This document shows positions 11,889 to 24,498 of a stretch of 64,000 bases of DNA, piece by piece. Position 1 is the stretch's first letter. Every line of letters begins with the position of its first letter. This DNA comes from Proteles cristata cristata (taxonomy: Eukaryota > Chordata > Mammalia > Carnivora > Hyaenidae). The position numbers were made by a program, and so were the translations under genes. Under the pieces are notes generated by a model, which saw nothing but the letters and a program-made list of their open reading frames with translations, made no database searches and was not told the origin of the DNA. The stretch is taken from positions 248,001-312,000 of the forward strand of contig JAESUZ010000139.1 in the NCBI GenBank assembly GCA_017311185.1, in the 5' to 3' direction.

Positions 11889-13705
11889 GTAAGGAAGTAG
11901 ATTCTACCTCTTGATGGGAGGAACTGTAAAGGAGCAGATGGGAGGTCCCAGAAAGGAGTGGATCCAGGGAAGCCATCAATCAAAGCCATTAGTACATTCG
12001 GTCTATTGCCTGAGGACAGTTCAAATCGCACTGTTGTGTTCATATAACACATGTTTGCTGAGCACCTACTATAGTCTAGTCACTACTCCAGGCCTTTCCT
12101 ACCTTCAGGAAGCTTCCTGTTGAGCAGGGAGACAGACATCTACACTCCCAGTTAGGACACAAAGAGATATGTTCTTTGTTAGTTTTGCATTCAGTCCTTC
12201 CTTCCTCCTTCCTGCTAAGGTGCAGATTCTGAAGACATTGAACCCTCAGGCTAGTTTTTGAGAATTAGCTGTATCAAGTAGAGCCGGCAGGTTCTAGAGT
12301 TTTGCTGCTTGGAATGGGCTTCTTTGTGTATTTAAAATAATTCTATTTCCTTTTTTCCCTCTGGTCATTTGCTTTCTTACAGTGAAACCTATTTTGTCTC
12401 TTGGAAGAGCCCAAAGACCTTCATTAGTCTCCTCTGGTATTTCCAGATCTCATTCAGCTACCTTTGTCCATGTGCCTCAGATTTGTGTGCCTGGATCACG
12501 GTATCTTTTTTATGATGCTGTTTTAGCTTTTGAAATACTTCTCTGTTAACGCCTACCTAATGCCGCCTGTTGCTTGGAACAAAGAACTGTGTTTCACCCT
12601 ACTGCCTATCTCTGGTCCTCTAAAAATCCATTCATGATGGTATTCCTCTTGTCCTATATTTTGGAGATCAATGGAATGTCTGCAACTCATTACATAGGGA
12701 ATCCCGTTGCCTATCAGTGGAAAGTGGGTATTGCACGTGGAACCATTAACTGATTCTCTTCCGTGTCCCTGGTGCATGAGTCCTTTTTTTTATCAGTATC
12801 CTGTCCCTTTGATTACTAGAGTGGGAGAAGGATGATCTGACCTGGGAGAGATCTGAATGAATTTTCCATAAAGGCACTGAGTGAAGGGAAACTCTTTCTA
12901 TTTTTTGGTAGCATATGATAAACTTGTTTCATCTCAATATTATTTAAATGAGATGTTGATTACACAGATTACAGTTTTTCTATTAATAGTATTTTTGAAA
13001 TTTCCCATTTGGCCTTTGGAAAAGTTCGGTTTCTTCTGGGAACCACCATATCCTTGGGTCAAGCCATTGTTACTCTCTAAATGTGGGAGAGCTCTGTGCG
13101 CTTACACAGTATACATCTCTTCCTGTGAGGACCGAACAGATCCATTTTCTCCATCTCCCCAGACTAGACAGTGGACACCTTTCATATCTCTAGCTGGAGT
13201 TTCTGGCTTGCTGTTGACCTGCAGCTTTGACCTTTAGTGGAGAAATAGGGTGAGGCTAGGAGCATGACAAGGAAGAAAAAAATATAGGGTGACTCAGGTC
13301 TAAAGAAAAGAGCCTCTGAGGTTGGTTACACCAAATGAAAGATAGCTCAAGAATGATGTCCAGAGTGGAATGATAAAGTAGCGCAGGTTCTTTTCTCAGA
13401 TCTGCAAGAAATGAGTCTCATTATATTATTGTCAGAGGGGGCGCCACATCAAATCATCTGTTTTAAAACTGGAAGAGCTGAGAGACAATCTAGAATTCTT
13501 TTTGTATTTTACTGTAGCCTCAACTCAAAGACAAAAATGCTATCTTACAGTCTGACGAATTTATCCCTTGAGAGGAGGAAAAGTATAATTCTGCTCAGGG
13601 CCTCAATGGCAGAGATCGTCTGCATATAGGAGAAGAACGTTTTCTCGCAAGCTACTTAGAAATGTTGACAGTTGCAGGGCCCAGTCGCTGGTTACTACCA
13701 GGAAA
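11889..13705. other. Intronic sequence without recognised features
   Basis: No coding or RNA gene signal. 12035-12130 vaguely resembles an old LINE/MIR fragment. Confidence 0.4.
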
Positions 13706-13740
13706 GTGAGTGAGTGAGTGAGTGTGTGTGTGTGTGTGTG
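13706..13740. repeat. (GTGA)n-(GT)n microsatellite
   Basis: About four GTGA units pass directly into about nine GT units. Confidence 0.93.
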
Positions 13741-14119
13741 CCTTAAGCATCCCCATCCCTTCCTTTCCCTTGTGTTGCCAGCATAAGTAGGAGAACTAGA
13801 AACTTCATTTTTCACTGTAGCCTGTTTCTTTCCCTCAACAGACCTGCTGACTGGCCTATGCTTTCTAATTATGGAAAAATGAAGCCTGTTTCATCAACTC
13901 ATATAAATTCTGACCCTGTTTTACGTTAAGCCTCACTAGCTCAAAGTCCAGCATGTAACTCTGTTGACATAATTGATCCACAGACACTGAAGAGCTAAGG
14001 TGTGACTCTAGTAATAACACATACTGTGATGGGTGCATGTATGCGTAATCACCTCGCATTTATGTTATAGTGTCAGACAGAACTGACTCATTTTTTTCAC
14101 ATTTTACTACATAGATACC

Positions 14120-14930
14120 ATATTAATAGAGTCTCTGAAGGAACCTTAAAGGTCATTTAGTTCAACATCTCAACTCAATTCAGGAATCCCTGACAGGTGG
14201 CCCTGAGCTCCTTTCGTTTGGAAAATGTTGGAACCGTTTTGGTGGCAGGGTCCTTATCTGGGTGACCAAGAGGCTCCATTTCATTCAGATCGTGAAAGAT
14301 TTTCTTTATATTGAGACAAAATCTCTTGTGCTATAACTGCCATCTTGAGGGTCCTATTTTCCCCTGTAGAGTTACTTTTCACCATTTTGTCCAGGTGGCT
14401 GTCTCCAGGTACATTATGATAACTCTCAGGCAGTCCCCAAGTTTTTTCTCTTTCATACTAAGAAGGCTAGATCTCTTCACCTGGTCGTAAAATTCAATGA
14501 TTGTCATGTTTCGTGCTGCCCATTGGATCAAAGTGCCAATGATCGGTTCATCACTGCGATCTGTTTAATGTTGAATTCAAAAGAATGATCATCTCCCTTG
14601 TTTGATATGCTGGTTTTCTATTAATGCAGCTTAAGATTGCAGTGGTTGCTTTGACAGCCTGGTTTCCCAAGTTCACAATTATCTGAGGTCCAAAGTAAGT
14701 CAGGCCTTCCCCATGCTCTCTTTGTGCATTCAGTTGTAAATTTAACCCAGTTCAGTACCATTTGCTTCAGTTGATCTCACCTTTCTAGCCTTGATTCTTC
14801 CCTCTGATACCTCCATCTTCCTGTGGAGGTATCATATTTTGTAATTTTGTTGAAGTATTCTTCCCCCCAAATGCTAACTAAAACAGGACTCAGTAAGGAT
14901 CCTTTGGTTATCCACTAGAGATAATTCTGT
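14120..14930 (+). mobile_element. CR1/L3-like LINE remnant
   Basis: Pattern of an amniote CR1/L3 3' end: 'aaaggtcatttagttcaaca', later 'gaaagattttctttatattg', 'ccatcttgagggtcc', and 'aagaaggctagatctcttcacc'. Highly diverged, no open frame. Confidence 0.4.
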
Positions 14931-16007
14931 TAATCTCTTGCTCCTTCTTTTCAACTGGGGCTTCATAAGGGTGTTTGTTGTGTGTCTTACTGCAATGTTT
15001 GGCCACATCTGTGGTCAGGAAATACTTCTTTTTGAGAGAAACAAAATGTAGGTGTTTTCCATGTGTGCAAAAGTGTTCCCATGTTTTTTTTCTCCTTTTG
15101 CACGTTTCATGAACCATACCGCTTACCTATGCAAACATCTTTCATATTTCTTGGCAAAGTTGCTCTCACAACACCTTTTCTAAGCCTGGAAAAAAATCAG
15201 TGTTTCTCTACAAATAATATCCTACAAAATATTCTTCCTGTTAGATTATTTTGGACTCTTGGCTTTTGACTTTCTCCTCAATAAATTTTCCTGCCCTATA
15301 GTTTTATAAACTCTTGCTCTCTGCTAAACAGTTTTCCTCTTAATAGAACTGGGTTCTTTGGTTTCCCTTCCCTCCATTCTACATACATCCCTTAAATCCC
15401 AACTTTCCAGTTATTAATATTCCTGTATATCCTGGCATCTACAGAGTTGTTTTTAAAAGAGTTTTGGGAAACATAATGCATCTGCCATTTATTGTTGAAA
15501 TGAAGCCATGACTGAGGATTCATATGGCACCTGCTTAAAGGCCACATAAATAACACTGTGTAATATTTGGGAGGGTAAGTCATGGTAAATGCTTTTCTTT
15601 GGATGAACTGTCATGAAATACTGGCTGGGATTCAGGCATAGAGATAGAAGCTGCTTACATAAATGTGGAGACTGGTTTAAAAAGTAGCTCTGTGGTGAAT
15701 AAGTATTCAGACAGCAGACACGTAAAAATTGTGCTTGATGTTTCTGTACTTGGGCTCTACTGGGCCAAATTCATTTTTGTGTTACCTTTGGTCTGTCTTG
15801 GCCAGGATAGGCATCCTCTGAATAGTTAAAGATACGGGACTGTTCTAAGTCATTATTTCTCCAGCTGGAAAAAAGGCAGTGGCTGGGCAGCAGGTTCTTA
15901 GAGAGAGAAGTTTCTTGATGTGGTGACACCTGTTCTCTTGGATATTGAATACAAAGTTGGAAAATGTTAGTAGTATTGGGAGATGAAATAGCAAAGTCAT
16001 GCCGGTG
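14931..16007. other. Intronic sequence without recognised features
   Basis: A/T-rich unique-looking sequence. Confidence 0.45.
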
Positions 16008-16225
16008 ATAACAATAGCTAACATTTATTGAAGTCTTATTAGGTTCCAGGAGTTGTACCTTCCCACCGAATTCTCCTAACAACCTTAAGAGGTGTGTACT
16101 ATTATGATCACCTTTGACAGGTGAAAAATTGAGACACAGAGACATTTTTTTTTTTTACCCAAGATTAAACAGCCGAGAAGTGATGGGACTCCAAGCAGTT
16201 GAGTTAGGCAGTCTGGCTCTAGGGC
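16008..16225 (-). mobile_element. MIR SINE
   Basis: Nearly full-length reverse MIR: 'aatagctaacatttattgaa', 'ggtgtgtactattatgatca', 'acaggtgaaaaattgagaca', 'ggcagtctggctctagggc'. Confidence 0.85.
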
Positions 16226-16385
16226 CTCACTGTCCCAAACAGTAGCCACTAGCTACATGCGTCAATTGACCACTTTAAATGTGGCTTATCTGAATGGAGG
16301 TAATGTTGTAAGTACAAAAGATACACTGGACTTGAAAGCTTCATGTAAAAATATGTGAGTTACCTGATTAATAATTTTTTATTTA

Positions 16386-16580
16386 AAACAATTTTTAATG
16401 TTTATTTATTTTTAAGAGAGAGACAGAGCATGAGCACGAGAGGGGCAGAGAGGGGGAAGACAAAGAATCCTTATCAGGCTCCAGGCTCTGAGCTGTGGCT
16501 TAAACCCACAGACCGTGAGATCATGACCCAAACCGAAGTCAGACACTTAACCGTGAGCCACCCACGTGCCCACCCCATTA
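16386..16580 (-). mobile_element. CAN-SINE (tRNA-Lys-derived), older copy
   Basis: Reverse orientation: T-rich tail complement at 16386, GA-rich middle, then diverged tRNA boxes ('cacttaaccgtgagccaccc'). It is more decayed than the copies at 19.6 or 22.6 kb. No clean target duplication found. Confidence 0.85.
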
Positions 16581-18772
16581 GTTAATCAATAAGATACTGA
16601 TTATCTATTAAAATATTGCTTTGGATATATTGAACTAAATAAAAGATAAAAACTAAGTTTACCTGCTTCTTGCTAGCTATTTTAATGTGTTTACTTGACA
16701 ACTTAAAGTTACATATGTGGCTCAAGGTATATTTCTGTTGGATAGTACCCTCCTGGAACTTAACTCTGAAGTTGTTTAGCAACAAACAGATAAATAAACA
16801 AACGAGTTTAGTAATATCCACAAAGTTAACCAGGAATGAAGAAAGTTACAGAGCAGAGCAGTCATATTGGGTCCTGTAAAGAAGGGAGGATATATTCTGC
16901 TTGGAAACTGAAAAGGACACAGAGGCAATTTGTGGTAACTGTGAAGGGGCTTATTTCTCCCTGAAATTAAAAGAAAATATTTGGTCAAGAATGAGTTGGT
17001 TTCCTAGAAACCAGACAATCTTGGAGCACTGGTCTTGGACCAAAATATATTAAACCAAAGTAAACAATCAACTTACGGGCAGGATGACCTAAAAAAAAAT
17101 GGATTTGGGGTGATTTGACAACATCAGTCTCCTCAGGAGACTGAGGAGATATGGAGCAATATTTTCGGTTAAATAAAATGGGATCAGGATCAAGTAAGAT
17201 GATCCTTGATGAGCTCCCAGACCAAGGTTCAGCTGGGGAGCATCAACTGGTTGTGCACTTGTTAAATTATGGAACTGCATCTGTACTATTTGGTAACCGA
17301 TGATATATGGTAGAGTATTGCTGCTCTGAAGCCTACGAGTGTACCAGTCCTTCCTCCAGGCTTTCCCACATTCAGCATAAAGGGCTAGTGGTTGACAGAC
17401 CAGGGGCCCAAGACCCTGCTCTGTCCCTAAGGCCACCTTTAGTTCTGATTGGCAGGTGAAGTTACTAGTTGTTAAATAGTTTGAATATTATCCATGCTTG
17501 AGGGACACTGTAACTTGTAACTTCTCTACTCTTACATAGTTTGCACCATCATTTGTCAGAGAAAGTTGTATTCTCAAGATCAGAGCAAGTTGTATTCTCC
17601 AGAATATTTTTCAGAGAGAATAATCTATTATATTCTTCACAAGAAACAACTTGAAAATGCCACCTGGACTAGAGGCTGAGTTTCAGGGACTTCAAAATTG
17701 AAGAAGCTTCTGCTTGATACAGTAAGAATTTCATGAGTAAAGTATAAATAAAAACGTGTATAGACACTCTGCAAGAATAGGTGGATGATGGAGTGAGGGT
17801 GTGGAAGAGTCACGGAGATGATACACGTCCACTCTGACCATTAGTGCGACCCTTCCCTGGGTCTCTCCAAACCTTATAGGAAAGCACTAAGCTCACAGGA
17901 TGGATGAACGAGGTAGATGTTTTCCCACTTTCTGCACAAACCAGTTAAGTCTGGAATTCATGTTTCAGTTGGCTGGGGGAGGGTATGCTATGTCTGGAGT
18001 CAGGGCAGACATAGCCACTTGGAGGGAGACTGAGAGAATGTAAGACACAGGAGTTGTAAGAAGTTAGGAAAGATTTTTTTTTTGACTGTTCTGGCCTAAG
18101 AATTGATATTTGGACCGAAGTCAGTAAGACTGCCCGAGAGTAGGAGGCACCACCTGACATGTGGGCTTCAAGCGCAGACTTAGCTCCTTAAATATCTGTT
18201 GCATATATTCCAATATCAGTGTTCTTTGAGGAAGGGCAACAAAGGAGAAAAGCCAACCAGACTTTGGAGGAGAAATTTCCCCAGGTGCCAGTGATGGAAA
18301 GACACCAAATGATGTGGCACCTTCTCCCGTTGACTTTTCAAGGACTCCTCATTTCCTACCTCTTACGGCCAAATCCTGCAATCAGAATCCCCAGCGTTCC
18401 CGCTTGTAAAATGGGAATACCGTTTATGTGAAGAAAAAAATGTATGTGGCTAACAAACATGAAAAAGGTTTCGCCTCAGTCTAATGAAAAAATATGGAAA
18501 TTAAAGCAACAATGACATATCATTTTTCAGCGACCAAATTGGCAAATATTTTAGACGATATTAACTGCAGAGGATAGTGAGATCAGCGCTTTCATACAGT
18601 GCTTACAAGGGTGTGAAACAAGAGGACATTTTTGGAAAACAGTGTGTAAAAATGTATTAATGACTCTTAAAAAGTTAATATCCCTGACTGATTCTTCCCT
18701 AATTCTACTTCTAAGAGACTGTCTTTGTGACACGAGATATGCAGAGAAGCAGAAACCAATATATCCCTCACA
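16581..18772. other. Intronic sequence without recognised features
   Basis: No repeat, RNA gene or coding segment recognised. There are short A/T tracts. Confidence 0.45.
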
Positions 18773-19020
18773 GTACTGTTTACTAAGTCCTTACTGTGTC
18801 CACCAGTACACTAAGTGCTTTACAGGTATCGTCTCATTTACCCTGTGAGGAAGGTGCATGCCTGACCCGCTTATAGGTAAGGAAGCCATGGCAAGAGAGG
18901 CTAAGTAATTTGTCACTAAGGTGACAAATAGATAACTAATTTGTATAAGGTGGTAGAGTTCTGGTCCAACATAGACAGTCTTACCACAGAGTTCCTGCTC
19001 TTAACCCCTAGGCTGTAAGG
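18773..19020 (-). mobile_element. MIR SINE
   Basis: Reverse MIR: 'ttactgtgtccaccagtaca', 'gtgctttacaggtatcgtct', 'gaggctaagtaatttgtcac', 'gttcctgctcttaaccccta'. An internal 'gtgacaaatagataactaat' partly duplicates neighbouring sequence. Confidence 0.8.
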
Positions 19021-19271
19021 CAGTATAGTGCTTACCTATCATATTATTTTTGTTTCCTCTTTGTTCCTCTGCTAGACTATGAAAGCTTCAGCAAGAAGCT
19101 CCTATCTCTGTCCCCAGCCTCTGATCTAGTGTCTCATGTTTATGAGGTCCTTGTAAATACCTGCTGGAGGAACAGACTAACAGAACCTTTATTGTTCTCA
19201 GAGCCAACTCCTCACTTATGCTTAAACTGTTCCCACCCTGCCATCTCACACTCCTAATGACTGGTAATCAT

Positions 19272-19290
19272 CACCACCACCACCACCACC
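19272..19290. repeat. (CAC)n trinucleotide repeat
   Basis: Six CAC units. Confidence 0.9.
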
Positions 19291-19559
19291 ATCTTCCCTG
19301 CCCTCTGTGAAAATGTTCCTGATTCCTGATCATGTGTGATCCTTTCATTTTCTAAGCCCCGTGACATTTGTTTTCATTCACTTTGTGATCATGACGTTGT
19401 ATTTTGCATTATTGTTTCTTACATGTTCCAGGTGTCAGAACTACAAACCCTTTTCCATCAAGGAGAGTTTTTCCCCACACATCTGTATCCTCCTTAGTGC
19501 TTAGGAAAGGGTCTTCCAAGTAGTGTGCGTGTTCAGGAATAATTAAATGCATGTCTTTA

Positions 19560-19789
19560 TTTTTTTAAAAATTTTTTTAATGTTTTTATTTATTTCTAGG
19601 AGAGAGAGAGAGAGAGACAGCGTGAGCAGGGGAGGGTCAGAGAGAGAGGGAGTCACAGACTGAAACAGGCTCCAGGCTCTGAGCTGGCAGTCAGCACAGA
19701 GCCCAACGCGGGGCTCGAACCCATGAACCGTGTGATCATGACCTAAGCGAAAGTCGGACGCTTAACCGACTAAGCCACCCAGGCGCCCC
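19560..19789 (-). mobile_element. CAN-SINE (felid type), young, with perfect target duplication
   Basis: Full-length reverse copy. T-rich tail, GA microsatellite, 'tgagcaggggagggtcagag', then complement of box B ('gggctcgaaccc') and box A ('ttaaccgactaagccaccc'). It is flanked by a perfect 16-bp duplication, TAAATGCATGTCTTTA, at 19544-19559 and 19790-19805. The tRNA-Lys-derived head is the RNA polymerase III promoter of the element. Confidence 0.97.
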
Positions 19790-19805
19790 TAAATGCATGT
19801 CTTTA

Positions 19806-22129
19806 GAAGTAAATATATAAGGTTAGATGATTCATAAAACTCAATCCCCAACTAGAGCTCTTGATAAAAAGACTTTATCAAAGCACTGCATTGTTGGCAC
19901 CGCTGTATACATTTAAAATTTCTAAATCATATGTACTCTTACTTTGTACGTTTGACCTTGCAAGTTTAGTCGCCAAATGGGTGCCAGTCCATTCTCCTAC
20001 ACCCCTATTCCCCAGTTAAGGTCTATAAGATCAGACTGAATGCCTGTTCTAGACTCAGCAATTCTATTATTCTCCTCCACATTACTCCTAGTTTCCATTC
20101 TAGGGATGAATGTTCTCTGATCAAGTTGGCTTGGAACCACCTTGGGCTAATGAGCTGTAGTTCACTCACTTGAATGTTTACCTTTCAACTTATTCTACTT
20201 CTGTTTTTTCACTTTTTGGTAAAACCTCATGTGCAAAATTAACTAAATTGGACCCAAAGTTGTTCCATCTTTATCTAATGTGTGTAACTGGTTTTGTATT
20301 CATTTGTATCAGTCATCAGCTTGGGTAAAAAGAAGGGTCAATCTTTTGGTTTTTGATTTACTGCCAAAACTCCCTTTTACATTAACAGGAAAAGCAATTT
20401 CACCTTTGAAGGTCTCCCTAATATCCATGCCAGTTTTCTCAAGAATACTGACAGTTTACTCAGGCCATGGTTCAGCCTGATTCTAGACGTCAGGTGGAAA
20501 GAGAACTGGACATTCTGAATAATCTGCTAGTGGACCCTGACCTTGTTTTTTTCCTCCTAGTTTGTCTCTGGCTTGCAGCATTTCACGGTATAATTGTTTT
20601 CTCCTTCACTGATTCCAGGGTAGGTTCACTCTTCTGGAATGTTTATGTCTGGAAGGACTTCCAAAAACAGACTTATGCTGTGTTGAAACTGGTCCTTCTC
20701 CATGCACCGCTAATTCTTTATGTGGATATGGGTTCATATTGCAGAAACCTCATTATCTTATAGAAGATTCCACCACTTTCCTTTTTTGTCAGTGGTTTCA
20801 GCTGAACTATACCAATCTGTACAAGAGTTTCTAGTAACTTAAAAGACATAGGAGGAAGTTTGAAGGAAGAAGTTTCTCCCAAAAGGATCTTCCTCCAAAT
20901 AGGATCCAGTAGGATCTTTGACCCACCTCTTCTCCAGAGATCACTGTTGTCCATACCAAGAATGATACTTTTGTTATGCTTGAAAAAAGTTTTTTACTTC
21001 TTCCCAAGGAAAGTCTATGTTAGTCTTTGGGTGCTTTTAGGAAGATGCAGACTTCTTTTCCAAAGGGATTCTCTGTGTCCACCTTGATGAAGAAGCAGCC
21101 AACAGTTTTTACTAGACCGTTATGTTCCATCTCACCATGGCCTGCCTCATGTGTATTTAACAGATGTGTACTCCTTATATACCGATCTTTCTATGTTGAC
21201 TCCCTTCTGCCTTTTGTCCACATGCACACACAGTATTGTGCAGGTGTATGCATGTACAAACTCACAACTGAGAGCATTGGCTATTTTAGAGAATATAAAA
21301 ATCGAATTTGGGAAAAAGAAGGAAAATGTAGGCATTCAATACAGAAAATTTTATCTCTTTCATAGAGACTTGGAGTTTCAGCATGGCTAGATGGGAAGGA
21401 AAAGTCTGCGGATGCATAGGAAAACACTGGTCTCTTCTGTACTTCCAGTTCCAACCCAATACCCCCACTGGAATCCAGCTGTTCACGAGCTCCTACTATG
21501 CTAGTCATTGAGCATGAAATTTACTCACAAGTATAATCAGTGACATCATTGGGCCCTTCCAGGGAATGGACTTCAGATCATTTCTTTTACCATTGAGGGT
21601 GTAGGTAAGAATGGAGGTTGAGGCTTTGCTAGATGAGAATACATTAGGTAGAGAGCTGGGAGTGGTTTTGATGACAAGGAATACTGTTGGAGACTGTGAT
21701 TATTTTTGTAGACCTGTGAAGATATTTAGAAATTAGTTGATTTGTAAAAGCAAAAAAAAAAATCTTTTACAAGGCTGCTCCATTACCTGTGATGAAAGTG
21801 TACTCTCTTAAATGATCTCGATATTTAGAATTTCAATGTATTACTCCCGTGTGTCTCTTCTTACTCTCAGTTGAGGTATTCTGCATGTATGGTGTTCTCA
21901 TATATTTGGAAAGGGACAACCGGGAGCCCATGTGTTCTGGGTTATATTAAAGGTCCCGTCAAACTCAAAAGTTGTATTTGATCAAATAGAATGGATGTTT
22001 ACACAATCAAGACCATAAAATTGATGATGAATTTGTCAGCCATTTTGTAAATATGCATGAAACATACTCTTCCTTGCTTATGTTTTCGGCCATCATATGT
22101 TGTGAGTAGAGTTACACATAACGTGCTGA
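19806..22129. other. Intronic sequence without recognised features
   Basis: Short open frames only (up to 112 codons at 21027-21365), with no domain or motif. Confidence 0.45.
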
Positions 22130-22300
22130 AAATTGACTGTGTGCCAGGCACTGTGCTAGGCAGCTTCATGTGTATTGCCTTATTTGATCCTTGTTACAAA
22201 TCTACAAATTAAGAATTAGCACTTTTATTTTCTAGAGGAAAATAAGTGAAATAACCATCTCAGATCACACACCTAAGAAGTATCCAGATTTGAATATGAG
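22130..22300 (-). mobile_element. MIR SINE
   Basis: Reverse MIR: 'gactgtgtgccaggcactgt', 'gtattgccttatttgatcct', then 'agaggaaaataagtgaaata'. Confidence 0.8.
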
Positions 22301-22423
22301 GGTTTTCCCCCCCAAATTCAGTACTTTTAACATAGCCCTAGTATGCATCTTCCCTTACTTACTGCTTTTTCACTGTGGCTTCTTAGTAAATCTTCCTTCT
22401 AAAACCATGTAAGTTCATTCCTA

Positions 22424-22601
22424 TGAAAGGGATGTAGCTTTGTTAGCATGTATTACATAGCTTGCTAAAGCAAATAGTTTTTAATCTCCAAGTAGACTCT
22501 AAACCATCAAGTAAATTATTTGGCTTTACCTCCAAGTACATCGTACTTACTTGCTGTGCCCAATTTTCTGTTAGCCAAGTGTTACGTACTGAATAAACAC
22601 C
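22424..22601 (+). repeat. Diverged direct duplication, copy 1
   Basis: Aligns with 24325-24498 at roughly 75-80% by eye. Shared blocks include 'gctaaagca', 'catcaagtaaattatt', 'acttgctgtgcc', and 'aaacacca' at the end. The young SINE at 22.61 kb inserted at its 3' edge. Confidence 0.75.
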
Positions 22602-22609
22602 AGTGGCTG

Positions 22610-22839
22610 CGGGGTGCCTGGGTGGCTTAGTCGGTTAAGCGTCCGACTTTCGCTTAGGTCATGATCTCACGGTTCGTGGGTTCGAGCCCCGCGTCGGGCT
22701 CTGTGCTGACTGCCAGCTCAGAGCCTGGAGCCTGTTTCAGTCTGACTCCCTCTCTCTCTGACCCTCCCCTGCTCACGCTGTCTCTCTCTCTCCTAAAAAT
22801 AAATAAAACATTAAAAAAAAAAATTTAAAAAAAAAAAAA
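22610..22839 (+). mobile_element. CAN-SINE (felid type), young, with perfect target duplication
   Basis: Full-length sense copy: tRNA head 'tggcttagtcggttaagcg', box B 'ggttcgagcccc', CT-rich middle, AATAAA and a long A tail. The 15-bp target duplication AAACACCAGTGGCTG is at 22595-22609 and 22840-22854. Nearly the same sequence as the copies at 19.56 kb (reverse) and 33.28 kb. Confidence 0.97.
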
Positions 22840-23513
22840 AAACACCAGTGGCTGGATAGATGAAAGAAAGATGGAAGAATGCTGTTAAGGGATGTGCCTA
22901 AGAAACTGGGAGTTGTACATAAAGCTCTGGTTGCCAGCTTTGTGTTGAAGTGGTAATCCTAAAGGCTAAAGTAAAGTTTATTTGACCTTTCATCTCAATG
23001 CTAATAACACTGTAACCTCCTTCTACGTAAGAAATTTCAGTAAAATCTGTTAAATATTTCAGAAATGAATCTTGTTGACAATTACTCAGCCACCATTTTA
23101 CAGAGGGTAAACTTGATATTTTACCTTGTTGTTTCCTGGTACCCTCACAATGAGCCAAATTTGGTCAAAGTCAATGAACACTGAGTTCTTTTAAAGTAAG
23201 CATGGACAGATGGGTCAGTATGGAATGTCCCAGAGTTCAGAAGAAACAGAACTCCAAGTTTGATGGTTAGAGGCAGTTCTTTCATCCTAAACTCCAAGGA
23301 AGTGGGAAATTAATTTATTTGAACAGAGTGCAGAACAGCTGTAGTACAGTGAGGAAAAAGTTGAAGACTGGGATGGATTTAGTTTTGTTCAGGGTGTATT
23401 GATACGGTACTGGAGAAAGAAGGACAACGTGGGAGAAATTTCATTTCTTGCAACTATGGAGAACAAGATGTAGTCACTATTTTAGAAGCCAGTGGGGCCA
23501 TATGCAGAAATTT

Positions 23514-24085
23514 TTTAAAAAATAGCTGATGCATAGTGGCATGTGTACCCCAATGTTTATAGCAGTGCTTTCAACAATAGCCAAATTATGGAAAGAGCCT
23601 AAATGTCCATCAGCTGATGAATGGTTAAAGAAGATGTGGTTCATGTATCCAATGGAATACTACTTGGCAATGAGAAAGAATGGAATCATGTCATTTTCAA
23701 CAACATGAATGGAATTGGAAGGTATTATGCTAAGTGACATAGTCAGAGAGGGACAGATATCATGCTTTCACTCATATGTGGAACTTGAGAAACTTAACAG
23801 AAGACCATGGGGGAAGGGATGGGAAAAAATAATTACAAACAGAGAAGGAGGGAGGCAAACCATAAGAGACTCTTAAATACAGAGAACAAACTGAGGGTTG
23901 ATGGAGGGGATGGCGGAGAGGGGAAAATGGGTGATGGGTATGGAGGAGGGCACTTGTTGGGATGAGCACTGGGTGTTGTATGTAAGCAATGAACCATGGG
24001 CATCTACCTCAAAAACTAAGAGCACACTTTATATACTGTATGTTAGCCAGTTTGACAATAAATTGTATTAAAAAAAGAAATTCAA
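23514..24085 (+). mobile_element. L1 LINE, 5'-truncated 3' end
   Basis: Carries the last part of L1 ORF2-like sequence ('caacaatagccaaattatgg', 'tgaatggttaaagaa', 'ggaatactacttggc') and the 3' UTR ('cactgggtgttgtatgtaag', 'tttgacaataaa'), ending in an A-rich tail. Strong 5' truncation makes it dead on arrival. Carnivoran L1 by style. Confidence 0.9.
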
Positions 24086-24324
24086 ACAAAACAGAAGTTC
24101 AGGCAAAATAAACAGCTCACTTTCTGAACTGTTAGAAATTGGCCTGCTGTTGCAGGAACACGGAAGCTGTGACCTCATCACTATGTATTATGTGGCTGTG
24201 CTCCTTATTTTTCATTGTATATTTATAATCTGCATATAATCTGTGGTACTTGATGTCATCTGCCAGCTTTATTTATTTATTTTGGTTGCATGTTTGCAAT
24301 GAATATCTTAACTCTCAATGTCTG

Positions 24325-24498
24325 TGAAAGGGACGTGATTTTGTGAGTATCTAACATAGTTTGCTAAAGCAGAGTCTTTATTTCCAAGAAAACTCTAAAT
24401 CATCAAGTAAATTATTTTACTTTATCTTCAAGTGAGTGGTACCTACTTGCTGTGCCTAGTTCTATGTTAGCCACGTGTTATGTACTAAACAAACACCA
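24325..24498 (+). repeat. Diverged direct duplication, copy 2
   Basis: Partner of 22424-22601, in the same orientation about 1.9 kb downstream, without the SINE insertion. Flanking sequence does not align, so the duplicated unit is about 175 bp, or it is two copies of an unnamed old repeat. Confidence 0.75.
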
